Assembly: GCA_002104985.1 (NCBI GenBank)
Contig: MCGO01000057.1
Span: forward strand, 1 to 64,000
Direction of reading: 5' to 3'
DNA from: Rhizoclosmatium globosum
Taxonomy: Eukaryota; Chytridiomycota; Chytridiomycetes; Chytridiales; Chytriomycetaceae
Length of the DNA stretch: 64,000 nucleotides
In this document: positions 21,434 through 32,700 of the stretch, piece after piece
Numbering within the stretch: position 1 is the first letter of the stretch
Layout of the letters: every line of letters starts with the position of its first letter
The notes under the pieces: generated by a model
Told to the model about the DNA's origin: nothing
The model's database searches: none
What the model saw: only the letters and a program-made list of their open reading frames with translations
Position numbers and translations under genes: made by a program

Positions 21434-23006
21434 ATGAATGAAGTGATACTGGCAGGCAAAGAAAGGTGATTGCCGTTTCTTGTTATGGCTCTATAATAAC
21501 CAAGCAGCGCAGTTGGGACTTCAGTTTGAGATTTCCATATCGAATTCGCACCAGCCTCTACAATCCCGAATTGGACTGCGTTGCTCTCTGCGACATTGTG
21601 ATCAGCAACGCAGATGACTTGCGCCGATTCTGGGGTGGCAGTAGTATGTACTTATCGCTGTTCTTCTTGCGCGAGTTGGCAGAATGGCGTTCAAAGAAAC
21701 CACTTCCAAAAGCGAAACTGCTTGAAATTGAGGTATTGATGCAGTGATTGTTCCTCGGGCTTTAATTGTACTTACTCTACTACTCTAGAAGAGCATCACA
21801 ACAAAGTGTATCAATGCTGCACTTGGCAGTCACATTGAGGCTTCTCCGAACAATCCAGCCGATTCTCTGCCATCTTACAATGAAGCTGTAGCTGGAAAGG
21901 GTGCAGATGTAAAAGACTCGAACAAGTGGGTCAGCTTTGCAAATGAGACGATTGCTCCTGCTGTTGCAAAGACTGTTTACCCACTAAATGGATTAGTTCC
22001 TGAGGATTCTCTGTTCCCAAAACCAGTTCAAGGTCATAGTATTGAGGTGAATTCAGTTGATTCAATACTTTCACTCCGCCACAGTTCTAATTCAACAATG
22101 CAGACTCACGCTGCTTTAAAAACCGTCGAAGATCAGTTGGAGATCACTCATGCTCAAGCTGTCTATGATTCTCTCTCCGCTATGGATAAAATACTCAAGA
22201 AAAAGGAGAAATATTCAACTCCGTCCAAACCACCATATTACCTGTGTGGAAGCACTGCTTGTGTTGCTGATGCAGTGGTTGTGGCCGCACTGATTCCAGT
22301 TGCAATGTTTGGTTTTGCAGGCTATCCATTCCTTGAGGCTTGGTTCAACAAAATTATATCGCTGCCTCCTGTGGTCCAACTATTGGGGCCTTTGACTCCA
22401 AAAATACCAGTTGTTCCAGCTACAAAGTCTGCACTTTTACCCGTGTTTTGGAGTCTCGATTGCTTCTGCACGTTGAACGCTGACTCAGGATCAAATAAGC
22501 CACAAATAACTTTTCTTTTCAAGAACCTGACTCAAGATCCCAAAGTTGGTGTGTTGTGGGATGATTTTTTGAATCAGATGCCCTTGGATCAAATATCAAC
22601 AAAGTTGAATCAATCAACTTTGGCACCAAGTCTTATTTCTGCTCTTCAAAAATGGGGTTCTCTCTTTGTGAAAGCCCTGTCTAACTGTTCTCGAGAAGAG
22701 TTTGCCGAGCTTTTGCAAGTTGTTGTCACATTTTGCAAGAAACGTATTGGAATCGTTCTGGAGGCTATTCTTCTGCTCGGAATGTTGGACAACTTTGTCC
22801 AGTCCTTGGCTGAGATTAAGACTGCGCTGCCAACGGCAATGACGAGGCTCAGATACGAAGACAACAAAGACGCAGTGTTTGTCTTGAAATTCCTCTGTTT
22901 TGATCTGCCTGAGTTCATCCAAAAGAACAAGGCTGCACTGATGAAGCAACCTCTCACTGTGTACCGTTTCATCCATGAGTCTTCCACCTTCAAATTGGAG
23001 GAGTAA
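21434..23006 (+). CDS. Protein with GST C-terminal-like domain
   Basis: Exons 21434-21465, 21513-21732 and 21789-23006; 489 aa. Residues about 230-280 read like the core of a glutathione-S-transferase C-terminal domain: a YLCGS-x4-ADAVVVAAL start, then FAGYPFLEAWFNKI, matching the pattern of an Asp in helix 6 followed by a YP-aromatic-x-x-W turn. Such domains serve in protein-protein contacts in aminoacyl-tRNA synthetase complexes as well as in enzymes. No thioredoxin-like N-terminal half is evident. The N-terminal 150 residues include a Pro/Asn-rich linker. The C-terminal 200 residues are helical and unrecognised. Damaged copies of the C-terminal part follow downstream at 23395 and 24780. 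The acceptor of intron 1 was picked to keep frame and is the least certain point. Confidence 0.65.
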
Positions 23007-23154
23007 TCCCGTTTATCGTTTTGTTGACATGAGAAGTGAAACAATCAATTTGAATAAATATCGATTTTCAACTTAGAATCAACAATCCATCCATTAAATT
23101 TCTATATTGTGGAAATTGAACGAACGCACATTGAGGCGGAGTAATTGATTTAGG

Positions 23155-23290
23155 AATGTTGAGTGACCAAAACCAAAGAATGGGTGCCATCATTCATACA
23201 CAGACAACCTGTGTCAGAGAACAAAAATATTTCAAGGTCAATTGGTACGTCGAATTCAAATTCACAGGAATGTTAGATCGTTACGTTGTA
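23155..23290 (+). repeat. Dispersed duplicate block, copy 1 (copy 2 at 25350-25480)
   Basis: About 120 bp here match 25350-25480 in the same orientation with scattered substitutions. Both copies lie a few hundred bases downstream of a GST-like gene end (intact at 21434-23006, broken at 24780-25225), which suggests duplication of one larger unit. A shared translation frame reads VRE-x2-YF-x2-NWYVE-x-x-F in both copies, hinting at a former exon. Confidence 0.6.
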
Positions 23291-23394
23291 TTGTGTGGGA
23301 TGGGATACATGTACTGGAGCGGACAGGTTACGCGACAAAGGGATTTGAGCCAACAAAGAATGTTGTATGGATTAAGTTGTGGGGAGCTGTATTT

Positions 23395-23530
23395 TCTGTT
23401 TCCTCTGTTTGGATCTGCTTGAGTTCATCTAAAAGAACAGCTGCACAGCCTGCACTGATGAAGCAACCACTCACTGTGCACCGTTTTTTTGTCCATGAGT
23501 CTTTCATCTTCAAATCGGAGGAATAATCTT
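23395..23530 (+). pseudogene. Fragment repeating the 3' end of the GST-like gene
   Basis: Strongly similar to 22890-23020, the last codons, stop codon and first bases after the stop of the GST-like gene. Small indels have shifted the frame relative to the source. The KQPLTV...RF.HES...K.EE ending is still readable. No start codon or upstream exons belong to it. Confidence 0.7.
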
Positions 23531-23639
23531 GTTTAGCCTTTATTGACATCAATATTGAAACAATTTTCAAATTTAACAACTATATATCAGTTTCCAAAAT
23601 GAAGATATTCAAATAACTTTATGATATTAATTTGATGTT

Positions 23640-24140
23640 TTTTCTAAAATGGAAGCCACTTGAGCTGCAACAGTTGTGCCTGTGCCAGTCGTCGTCACTT
23701 GACTTTTGCAAAAGCTCTCTCGCCAAAGCCAAATCTTTTACAGTCCCTAGCCCGTCTCTATACATTGTTTCCAAATAGTATTGAGCAGTGGAATCAATTT
23801 GGGCTGCACACTGTGATAACCAGTCAAAAGGATGGGTGTATTCCTGGGACATACATACGTTTTTGAGCATCCAGATCTCCTCCCTCCAACTTCAACTTCC
23901 TTTCCTTTCATGTACATATTTCCAAGAATTGCCTGTGCTTCGGCGTTCCCGTTTGCACCAGCCATTTTGTAGAGATCGATGGAATGACGGCGTCTATTCC
24001 ACAACCTCCGTTTCGACTGAGATCTCCTAATTCCTTTTGGGCAGCACCGTCATTCTGTTCGGCAGATTCTACAAGAGCTTCTATGCGCAATCCAAGGGTT
24101 GCAATTTCTTGAATGTCGTGGGCTTCTGGGTGATGTGCGA
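23640..24140 (-). pseudogene. Sel1-repeat protein pseudogene
   Basis: Three overlapping minus-strand frames together spell Sel1-like (TPR-related) repeats: AAQKELGDLSRNGGCGI near 24030, YKMAGANGNAEAQAILGNMY near 23930, and AQYYLETMYRDGLGTVKD near 23760. These are the typical A-x-x-x-LG-x-x-Y-x-x-G units about 36 residues apart. The frame changes between units near 23990, 23880 and 23850, and no spliced model restores it. No start exon was found. Sel1 proteins act as scaffolds; this copy cannot encode one as it stands. Confidence 0.6.
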
Positions 24141-24779
24141 GAATAGCAAATGAGGATGGTAAATACCAACTTCTTTCAACAAGGACCCCTTGGTTCCCAT
24201 TTTACTATTTTCGCCATAAGTAAAGTCATAATAGAGCTATGCATCAGAGCCAAGTTGAAATTGGGAAATTGGGAAAGGGCCCTTACCAAGACGAACTTGG
24301 ATTAGCTTCTTTTTCTCAGAGATGGCGAAACTCAGTTGCTTTTGGCACATTTCAGACAACTGTCGGGATATAGTAAATTATGTTTTGCAACCGATGAGTG
24401 TTTGAATGTTGAGCGTTTGAGTGTTGAACGCTTGACTGTTTGAGTTCAAGTTGAAACTCCGAGTCACCTCAAAGCTGACTGAGTGACAGACCAAAACAAT
24501 TTTGCATAGATAAATCCCTTGAACGATATCCCCAACAGTATCTCCACTGTTGTTCCACACAAGAAGTCCACATTCACTCAAAAACTCGGTGATCTACATC
24601 ACAATGTTTTTTTGGTCCTCGCTTTATGGTACGTAAACTTAGTGGTACAAATGATATGATGCATACCTGTAGGATATACAGCAGTGATGGGTGCGGCCAT
24701 CAGGCAGAGGGAGGGGACAAGTCCCCATTAAGTTCAGCTTGTGACCAATTTCGTGCAGGCCTCTTTTTGAGCTCGTGAC
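24141..24779. other. Non-coding spacer with a short degenerate tandem repeat
   Basis: No believable ORF. Around 24397-24445 a roughly 20-bp unit containing GTTTGA and GTTGA(A/G)CG is repeated about two and a half times. The remainder is unremarkable sequence between two pseudogenes. Confidence 0.4.
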
Positions 24780-25225
24780 TCATTTTTCTCTTCCATATGA
24801 ATTTTACTCTTTCTATAGTACATTGATTGTATTCCAGTTGCCGTTTGAGCCTTTGTTCAACACAATTGCATCTCTGATGTTGAATGTGGCAATTGCTGAC
24901 TCAGGATCAAAAGTAACCTTAATTTTCAAGAATCTCAGTAAAGATCCCAACGTTATTGTATTGTGGGATGAATACTTTTAGATTGGCTATTCAAAAATGG
25001 GGGGCTTTGTGAAAGCTTTGACGGACAGTTCTTCATAAGATTGCTTGTCTTCAAGATGTTCTCACATTCTGTAACAAGTTCGAAGCTTTCTGGATTGTTC
25101 TTGGGGTTATCCTACGCCCGAATCCCTTGGACAACTTTTGTCTAATGAGATCCAAGCTGGACTGCCAAGGGTAATGACGACGACAGCGCTGTGTTTGTTT
25201 TGAAATTACTTCCTCCAAACACGAA
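24780..25225 (+). pseudogene. Decayed copy of the GST-like gene C-terminal region
   Basis: Matches the segment of about 22460-22885 in the intact gene: GCTGACTCAGGATCAAA and the downstream KNL..DP...VLWD stretch are recognisable near 24895-24980. Blocks corresponding to the helical C terminus follow to 25210. A TAG at 24979 and several indels destroy the frame. Together with the repeated block at 25350 it indicates tandem duplication and decay of a unit of about 1-2 kb. Confidence 0.7.
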
Positions 25226-25349
25226 CTGTGAAATAGCCATCAATTTGAATGATTTTCTCTCGCTTCCCTCTTCCGGTAAATAATCAATTTCTATTGCAGC
25301 ACATGGGATAGCCCCAAAACTTTAAAAGGGGCAACAATCTCTTTTTGGG

Positions 25350-25480
25350 AATGTCGAGCGACCAAGACCAAAGAATGGGTGCCCGTCATTCACTGCACAG
25401 ACAACCCGCGTCAGAGAACCAAACTATTTCAACGCCAATTGGTATGTCGAATGCGAATTCAGAGGATTGTTGGATTGTTG
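25350..25480 (+). repeat. Dispersed duplicate block, copy 2
   Basis: Partner of 23155-23290. It carries the same order of short conserved blocks, including GACCAAGACCAAAGAATGGG. It lies just upstream of the glycerol-3-phosphate dehydrogenase gene, so its 5' UTR or first exon may have been built on duplicated sequence. Confidence 0.6.
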
Positions 25481-25675
25481 GGCTGTCTTGGGGGCAGTTG
25501 GATGGAACTTGAGTACACTGACAGCGCAACGAACCATTAACATCACATCAATCCGAGCTATTCAAAACGAATCGTAATCGTGCCAGGAACTACCACCCTC
25601 CACCTCCAACCACATCCAACCAACCACCTACCAACTAACCACCCTTCACACCTACACCTTCTTCACTCCCGCCAG

Positions 25676-27147
25676 CATTCAACGACACCAGCGTCCTCGT
25701 TCTCGGTGGAGGAAACTTTGGAACATGTCTCGCAGACCACTTGGCAGCCATGGGCAATGAAGTCACAATCTACGCCCGTGATCAGAAGGTGGTGGATGGA
25801 ATCAACAATGACCATCATAATGTCAAGTATATGAAGGATGTATGTTGTGTTTACTTTGTTTGATTCAGGGGGGGAGTGATTGTGGCAGTGTGGGTGGTTG
25901 GTTGGTGACAGTGGTGGATGGGTGGGATCGGAGCAACTCGGGATTCCTCCCAACCCTTATTCACGCCTCCCCTCTCAAACGCGTTATCACACACTTGACT
26001 GGGGATCTAATTCAGTTATGTAACAGGTTGTTCTCACGGACACACTCAAAGCGACATCTCAATTAGAAGATGGAGCTGCAATCCAAGCCGCCACAGTCAT
26101 CATCTTTTCCATCCCAACCCAACACCTTCGGTACTCCACCCCGCCACTCCTATCTCTTTATTTCTTTCTCCTGTGAACTAACAAAAAAAACCGAAACAGT
26201 GACATTCTCGCAAAAACGAAACCATTCGTGACGAAATCGCACCTCACAATCTTTGTCAACAAGGGTATTGAGATCCACTCAGGGAAACTTCCGTGTGATA
26301 TTGTGGAGGAAGTGTGGGGGAAGGAGATTGGTGAATGTGCGACGTATTTGGTAACGTCTATTTTTGAATTTGGATTGGGACTTACAAAACCACGGAAAAC
26401 AGTCGGGTCCTAGTTTCGCCATGGAGGTTGTCAAGAGACAGCCAACTTGTGTGTCAGTGGCGAGTCGAGTGAAGGAGCGTGCGTTGCGTGCTCAGGCTGT
26501 GTTCCATGCACCCCATTTCCGTGTCTATGATTGTGATGATGTGATTGGAGTTGAAGTTGCAGGTGCGGTTGCTTTTAGTGTTTGATACTGTTTTGGGCTA
26601 ACCGTGTTCTTTAAAAAAAAGGTGCTCTTAAAAACGTGATTGCATTGGCGGCTGGTGCGTGTGCGGGACTTGGATTCCAACAAAATGCTCGTGCAGCTAT
26701 TATTACCCGAGGGTATGTGTTATTTGGACAAATGAAATAGTGATTCTAATGCACTGCATGGGAATGAATAGATTGGCTGAAATCATGAGAGTCGGAGTCA
26801 AGTTGGGTGCTGACCCATTGACATTCAGTGGACTTGCAGGAGTCGGAGACTTGTTCTTGACAGCACAATCAGAGAAATCAAGAAACTATACGGTTGGATT
26901 CCGTCTTGGGCGTGGAGAGAAGCTTGATTACGTGTTGGAGACACTGGGTTCTGTTGCAGAGGGAGTTGAAACGACGAAAGCAGCATATGAATTGTGTCAC
27001 AAGATTGGAGTGGAGAGTCCTGTGTGTGATGCAGTGTATAGCGTGTTGTTTGGGGGAGTTGATGTGAAGGAAGCTGTCAAAACTCTCATGAGTAGAGATC
27101 CACATGCGGAGTTCCATGGATTGGATCTTGGAGCGAGCAAAAAGTGA
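25676..27147 (+). CDS. gpsA: GpsA-type glycerol-3-phosphate dehydrogenase [NAD(P)+], first exon unresolved
   Basis: Exons 25676(?)-25839, 26027-26130, 26200-26350, 26403-26562, 26622-26712 and 26772-27147. The enzyme reduces dihydroxyacetone phosphate to glycerol-3-phosphate for lipid synthesis. The N-terminal Rossmann motif is [18 protein letters not shown]. Next come SGPSFAMEV, the GALKNV segment with its catalytic Lys, and the [13 protein letters not shown] and F-x-GLAG-x-GDLFLT blocks, all in family order. Motifs such as GPSFA and GDL.LT are those of the GpsA (prokaryotic/plastid-like) branch, not the cytosolic GPD1 branch with GxGNWG. No ATG opens the first visible exon: a TAA lies upstream in frame and CCAG at 25672-25675 looks like an acceptor. 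An upstream exon must exist. A partial duplicate lies at 15478-15770. Confidence 0.85.
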
Positions 27148-27389
27148 TTTCGATTGTTGGTTTTGCTGCGGGCACACCTATGTCAACTATGTTTTTCTTT
27201 CTTTTTTCCATTGCATTCACTGCAATAAATACACATTGTAGTAACCATGTGCTTTTCTTTAAGCGTTATAGATTAAATCTCAGGAATCGGAGGGGAGATT
27301 GATGACTCTGTGTTGCTTCCAAAAACAAACACCGCCACAGTGAAGAGGAGAAAGACAGCCCTGTCATCCAACTTACAAACCAGCCAAAG

Positions 27390-29552
27390 ATGGGCGACAT
27401 GGCCAACAATGAAACTGAAGTGATTCAGTACAAAGGAATCCAGTTCTTTACAGGCGGAACCTGCTCAGCCAGGGACACGGCTGTCTTGGACTACCGGCCA
27501 TATGCAAAGGGAGGATGCAGTGAGGACAAGTGTGGCATTGGACAGTATGGGTAGGTGGTTCTTCTTAACCCTAACCCTAAGTAGTAGTAGTGGTAGTGGT
27601 AGTAGTAGTAGTAGTAGTTGCTAACTAGTTGGTACTAACAGCCTGTCATCGTCCTTCTGCGTATCATCCTCCTCCGACACTCTCCCCTCAACAACATCAA
27701 GTTTCTTTGGAAAGAATGTTACTTATGCACAAGTAAAGTTCTGGAACGGGCCTGGCTGCACGTGCGTATCTGTTTCACCCATCCCTTCAAATACCCCGTA
27801 AAATTGATTGATTGATTGATTGTTACTCACTCGCACTCACTCCCTCCCTCTAATAGCGGCCTCATCAGAAACGTCCACTACAAACTGAATACCTGCGTGT
27901 CGTCTCAGAGTAAAGGCGATAACTCAAATTCATACAAATTGGCTTATTCTGTTGATGGTGGAACAAGCACCCTGCGCAATATGCGGTACTCGGATCCGTT
28001 CTGCCAGGTGGAGATTCCGGATGCTTCGAAACTCATGGACACTGTAACGAGAAACTGTACTGCTGGTCCACTTTGGGGCGATTACTATCTGGTCAATATT
28101 GTTCAAACCTTGGATGTCCCACTTCGTGATGGCAGTAACCCTAACCCTGCCCTTGGTGCTATTATCGGTGGTGCAGTTGCAGGCGTGCTTGCTATTTCTA
28201 TCGGAATCTTTCTTTTCATCCGGCGGCGAAAGAACAAGGAAATCGATATCCCTATTCCTGCACCCAAATTCCCTCCTCCCCCAGACCATGTCTCGGAAAA
28301 CAGCGATGTTATTAATCAAGCTGATATGCATCCGTTTGCTGAACAAATCCGTCGCCACTCGCAAAACTCGCCGAGCCTTGCTATTGATCATTCAAACATT
28401 CGGTATTCTCAGCCATTGGATTCTGCAAACAACAACCGAAATTCTTTATACTCTCAAAGTGTCGTCCTTGAACCTGTGAATCAGCGATATTCTCAATCTT
28501 TTGCCCTTGACCCCATCCCCATCAACAATAACCGAAACTCTCAATTCACTCAAAACTTTGCGATTGATCCTATCAACAACCGAAACTCTCAATACTCTCA
28601 GAACTTTGTTCTTGAATCTGCAAACAGCCGTCATTCACAGCACTTGGATTCAGCCAACAACCGCAACTCCCAATACTCTCAAAATCTAGTCATTGATTTC
28701 CCCATCAACAATAACAACAACAATCGCAACTCTCAAGTCATTTCGCAAAACTTTATTAATTTGGACGCAAATCCTTCCTTCCGTGGTTCTTCTCCCCTTC
28801 CTTCGAGCCACGAACCAATACGCATGTACACCCCGGCCTCATCCTCAGTACCGTCTGCACCTCAGCGACTTTCTTCGAACCTGTCGTCTACCTACTCCAT
28901 GCACCCACCTCCCTCAACACACCCAGCCCCCATCCCTGTCCAACAACTACAACAAGTACCATTACAACAACAACCACAACAACAACCACACTACCAACAC
29001 GCGCTCGCACGCACGTGGACAGAAACCTCGGATGACCCATCCTCATCAGTCACTTCCGCTGCCGCGAAGCGTCAATCCATGTACGAAGTCCTCTCCGAAA
29101 CCGCCTCCTCCATCGCCCACTACGCCCCAACAACCCCCATCATCGCCCCAACCCCAACCCCACACACATCCACCGACCCCTTCCAACAAGAACGCCTCGA
29201 AATCATCGAGCTGAAACTCCCATCAAACCCCATGGAATGGACAATCGAAGACGCAGCCTCGTACGTCTCGAAATTCGCGGGCGGCGTGGACTACCTGCCT
29301 GCCATGCAGACGGAAGAAATCGATGGAAAGTGTTTGCTCGTGTTGTCGGATAAGCAGTTGTTGACTGTATTGAAGATTACAATTCTTGGACGACAGACGC
29401 GGCTGTTGAATAAGTTGCAGAGGTTGAAGGCGTTGAGTGCGTCTATGAATGTTGTTGTTGAGCCGGAGGTGCTTGTTGGGTCTCATGACCCTGGGTGGGG
29501 GATGATGACGATGCCTCCTGCGTATCAGACCGTGAAGAAGGAGGAGGACTAG
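27390..29552 (+). CDS. Single-pass membrane protein with Cys-rich ectodomain and C-terminal SAM domain
   Basis: Exons 27390-27550, 27642-27761 and 27857-29552; 658 aa. The first 190 residues contain about ten Cys and several Asn-x-Ser/Thr sites, as expected for an extracellular part, though no signal peptide is visible at this ATG. A membrane helix AIIGGAVAGVLAISIGIFLF (about 195-215) is followed by basic RRRKNK. Next comes a cytosolic Asn/Ser-rich region (about 260-395) built from imperfect repeats of the type NNRNSQYSQNF, then Pro/Gln/Thr-rich linkers. Residues about 551-622 form a SAM domain (MEWTIEDAASYV, IDGKCLLVLSD, LGRQTRLLNKLQRL). SAM domains oligomerise or recruit signalling partners, so a surface sensor or adaptor role is plausible. 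Intron 1 carries a GTA microsatellite. Confidence 0.75.
27581..27618 (+). repeat. GTA trinucleotide microsatellite in an intron
   Basis: About a dozen GTA/GTG units inside intron 1 of the SAM-domain gene, preceded at 27566-27580 by two copies of the telomere-like hexamer AACCCT. Too short to be an interstitial telomere. Confidence 0.8.
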
Positions 29553-29781
29553 AGATAGTTTTTTTTAAAAAAGGAGAGGAGTAGGAGGTGAGGGTTCGGG
29601 TTTTTTCCTTCATATGCTTTTGATGGTTTTGTTGTTTTTTTAGAGAACGAAGTAAGAGAAAGAATAAAGAATAGGAGAAAAGTGTAATAGATATGTATGT
29701 GTGTTGGTTCTTTTTCTGATGGATTTCGAGTGACAATTCTTTCGTGCTTTTCACACTCACACCACCACAAACCACCCATCG

Positions 29782-32700
29782 ATGGGCTTAGTCGAAACCA
29801 GCCGCCTCGCCCAACTTTCTCCAGTCACTCATGATTCCAAACCTGTTCCACACTCAGAACCAACAATCAAAAAATGGATCTCCCAAGAAATCCTGGGCAC
29901 TTCCATTTCAGATTCTGACTTCAGCGACCCCTTCCTCCTCATCCAAGTCCTCGCAATCCTCGCCCCAAACTCAGTCAACCTAAATTACTATTCATCCGAC
30001 CACGCCTTCAGCTGCGACGATCTTAACAGCGTTACCGTCGATATGCTGTTTAACGGACTGACTGCGCTAGGCGTTTCCGTCCAAAAGGGGAGCAAGGAGC
30101 GCGTTTTGAATGGGGATCAGGACTCTGTGTTTGAGATTGCGAGGACTTTGTATGAATGGAAAAAAGGTATGTGCTGTTCATTTTAGAGGCATATAAATTG
30201 AAGTTGGTTGATTTTGTGCTTCATACAGGTCCTGTGCCTGATACGTTGGATACCGATCATGACTCGTCTCCACCGAATCCAAGTGATTTCAGTGTCTCAG
30301 AACACGTTGATACGCCCCCTTCAAAAGCTGAACTTGCAAAAATACAGAGAGCGGGGAGTATAGTTTCTGCCATTGAAACAGACTATGAGCCCTCTGAAGC
30401 ATCGTTTATACCAAGTCTGCGTTGGCTGTTTCGTCTGATATTGGATGAAACGGATGGCGATCAGTTTGGGGCTTCGTATAACTGTGTAGAAGAGGTTGTT
30501 GAAATGGCGCGGGTGCTTGAGTCTATTGTAAGTTTATTTAAATTGGGTTTGTTCCAGTGTTTTTACGTTGATGTTGGTTTTAGACAAGGTCGATTCCTGA
30601 AGGTCGGATATTGCCTGCACTTACTTACGGTGCTATATACACGATGGCTTGTAAAATCCTGTTTGAGACTTCAAAGTTGAACAAATGGATTGATACATTC
30701 ATTCCTCCCGCTGACAAGTCGAAGCAAGTGGATTGGGTGAATCAGAAGGGTGGGTTCCTCGATTTGTTGATCAGCAACGGGTTACTAGACTTTCAAGAGA
30801 GTTTAAAGTCGTGTATTGGAGATATGATTCGTGATGATTGTCCGTTTTATGAGGTATGGAGTTATCATAAGTGGAAACCGTCATAGCTGAATGAGCGTTT
30901 GCAGTCGATCCATTCAAATATCATTGAAGCTCTTATGCAACATTCGTTACTTGAGCTCAGGGTGGGAGATATCGTGGAGCACATCAGGTACAAGGGGACC
31001 GATTTTTTCTCCTCTTCTTAGGGTTCAGTACTGAAAAAATAATTCCCTCTCAGCGCCAAATTCCCTCACATGCAAACTAAGGATTACCCGTACGACGTCG
31101 AAGAAGCTCTTTTACTTTGGTTTCGGCAGTGTGCGAATCACGCATTCAATTTGACGCAGGATAAGCGGATTATTTCGTGGGCGAATCAGAAAACGGATTG
31201 TAATGAGCTTACTGCCTTTCTCCATGACGGTGTTGCTCCTGCCCTCGTGGCGTTCATTTACATCAATGGATTTAAGATCTCGGAGATTTCGTTTGACGGG
31301 GATTTGCTTTCGAATTGGAGGTTGCTTGATTTGAAGGGGAAGGTGGATGGGATGCCGAGAGGGTGCTGGAGGCCGGAAGAGATCGTGAATAGCCTTTGTT
31401 TGAGTTCGTTTGATGTTGCGTTCTTGGTATATGCTTGTGAAGTGTTTGAGTGGATTGAGCTGTGAGTTGCCTTTCAACTTTTTTGACAGGGGATTAATTA
31501 TGGATTCAAAGATCGAACAAGATACCGATAGATGAGATTGTAAAGACACCTGAGGCTTCGGTTGCGGCGTCGGAAAGTCACCCAGTTTCGCCAACGAAAT
31601 GGATGCCAATCGATGATACTGAAGAGACCCCCACTGAACCAAAATTGGTGGAATCACCTCCGTCTCAACAAGTAAAATGGCTCCCTATTGATGATGAGCT
31701 GTTTGACAAGCAGCAGCAAGATACTCCGTCTTCGCTAATGTCCTTGTCAACTGTTTCGTCCTCATCCAACTTGGATCTCGTTCTTGAGGAGGTACCTGTG
31801 GAAAAGAAAAGCATCAAAGAGCAGAATCATGAATCAACGATTAAAACAACGACAATTATTCAAACTGCCTCATCCAATATAGTCTCACAGAGCGAAATTG
31901 TATACCAGAGCTTTATGCAGCAGTTTGACGAGGTCGTAGATGCTCCTTCTACAGGGAATCGTATTTTGCATCTGGAAAGAGGGGACTCTGTGGCCTCAAA
32001 CATATCGACACAGGATGTATACAGTACACTTGAACCAAAAGGTGCATCCACAACTGCAATAGTACCACAACAAAAGGCACCGCCTGTTACCCTGGCTGAA
32101 CCTGCGAAAGTAGTTCAAGTGACCCCTAAAGCTGTTGCCCCACCTATCGTACAAACTCCACAACCAAAGCCCGTACCTTCGGCGAAGCCAACCCCTCCTC
32201 CAAATCCTCCAGCCGCAAAAACATCTAGCCCCAAAAAGTCTAACGCTGTAAACAATCTTCAGCCATCATCCACAAAGGAACCTTTGGCTGTGGCTGCTAC
32301 TGCTGATATGCAGCGGTCGAAGAATATAACCGCACCGTCGAATGCAACTGTCGCGACAACAACTTTAGTTGTCAATACTGCTGCACCAGCTCCAATACCC
32401 ACTGCTCCTCCAGCTAAAGACCGCAAGAGAAAACTACGAGATGTCAATGCGTTGAACCAAAACGGTGTCGCAACATCAACCACCGTTGAGCTTCCTAAAA
32501 TCCAAACTCCTCCACCCCACCACGTTGCATCCCAAGTCGATATCTCTTCTCCCGCCATGTCCACAAAATCTACCATCACAGTAACCAACGGCCCTCCAAC
32601 AAGTGGCCGAACAACACCCGACGTTCTCAAACTACCCCCAATTCCAACTCCCAACTCCCACATCGTAACCACAACCGTTACTGTAAACAACTCACCCCCC

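Noticed and set aside
23007..25640. CRISPR-like or transposon terminal repeats
   Set aside because: The repeats are few, irregular and explained by duplicated gene fragments; no terminal inverted repeats or transposase found.
27565..27581. Telomere-like AACCCT repeats
   Set aside because: Only two units, inside an intron and flanked by genes on both sides; chance or microsatellite background.
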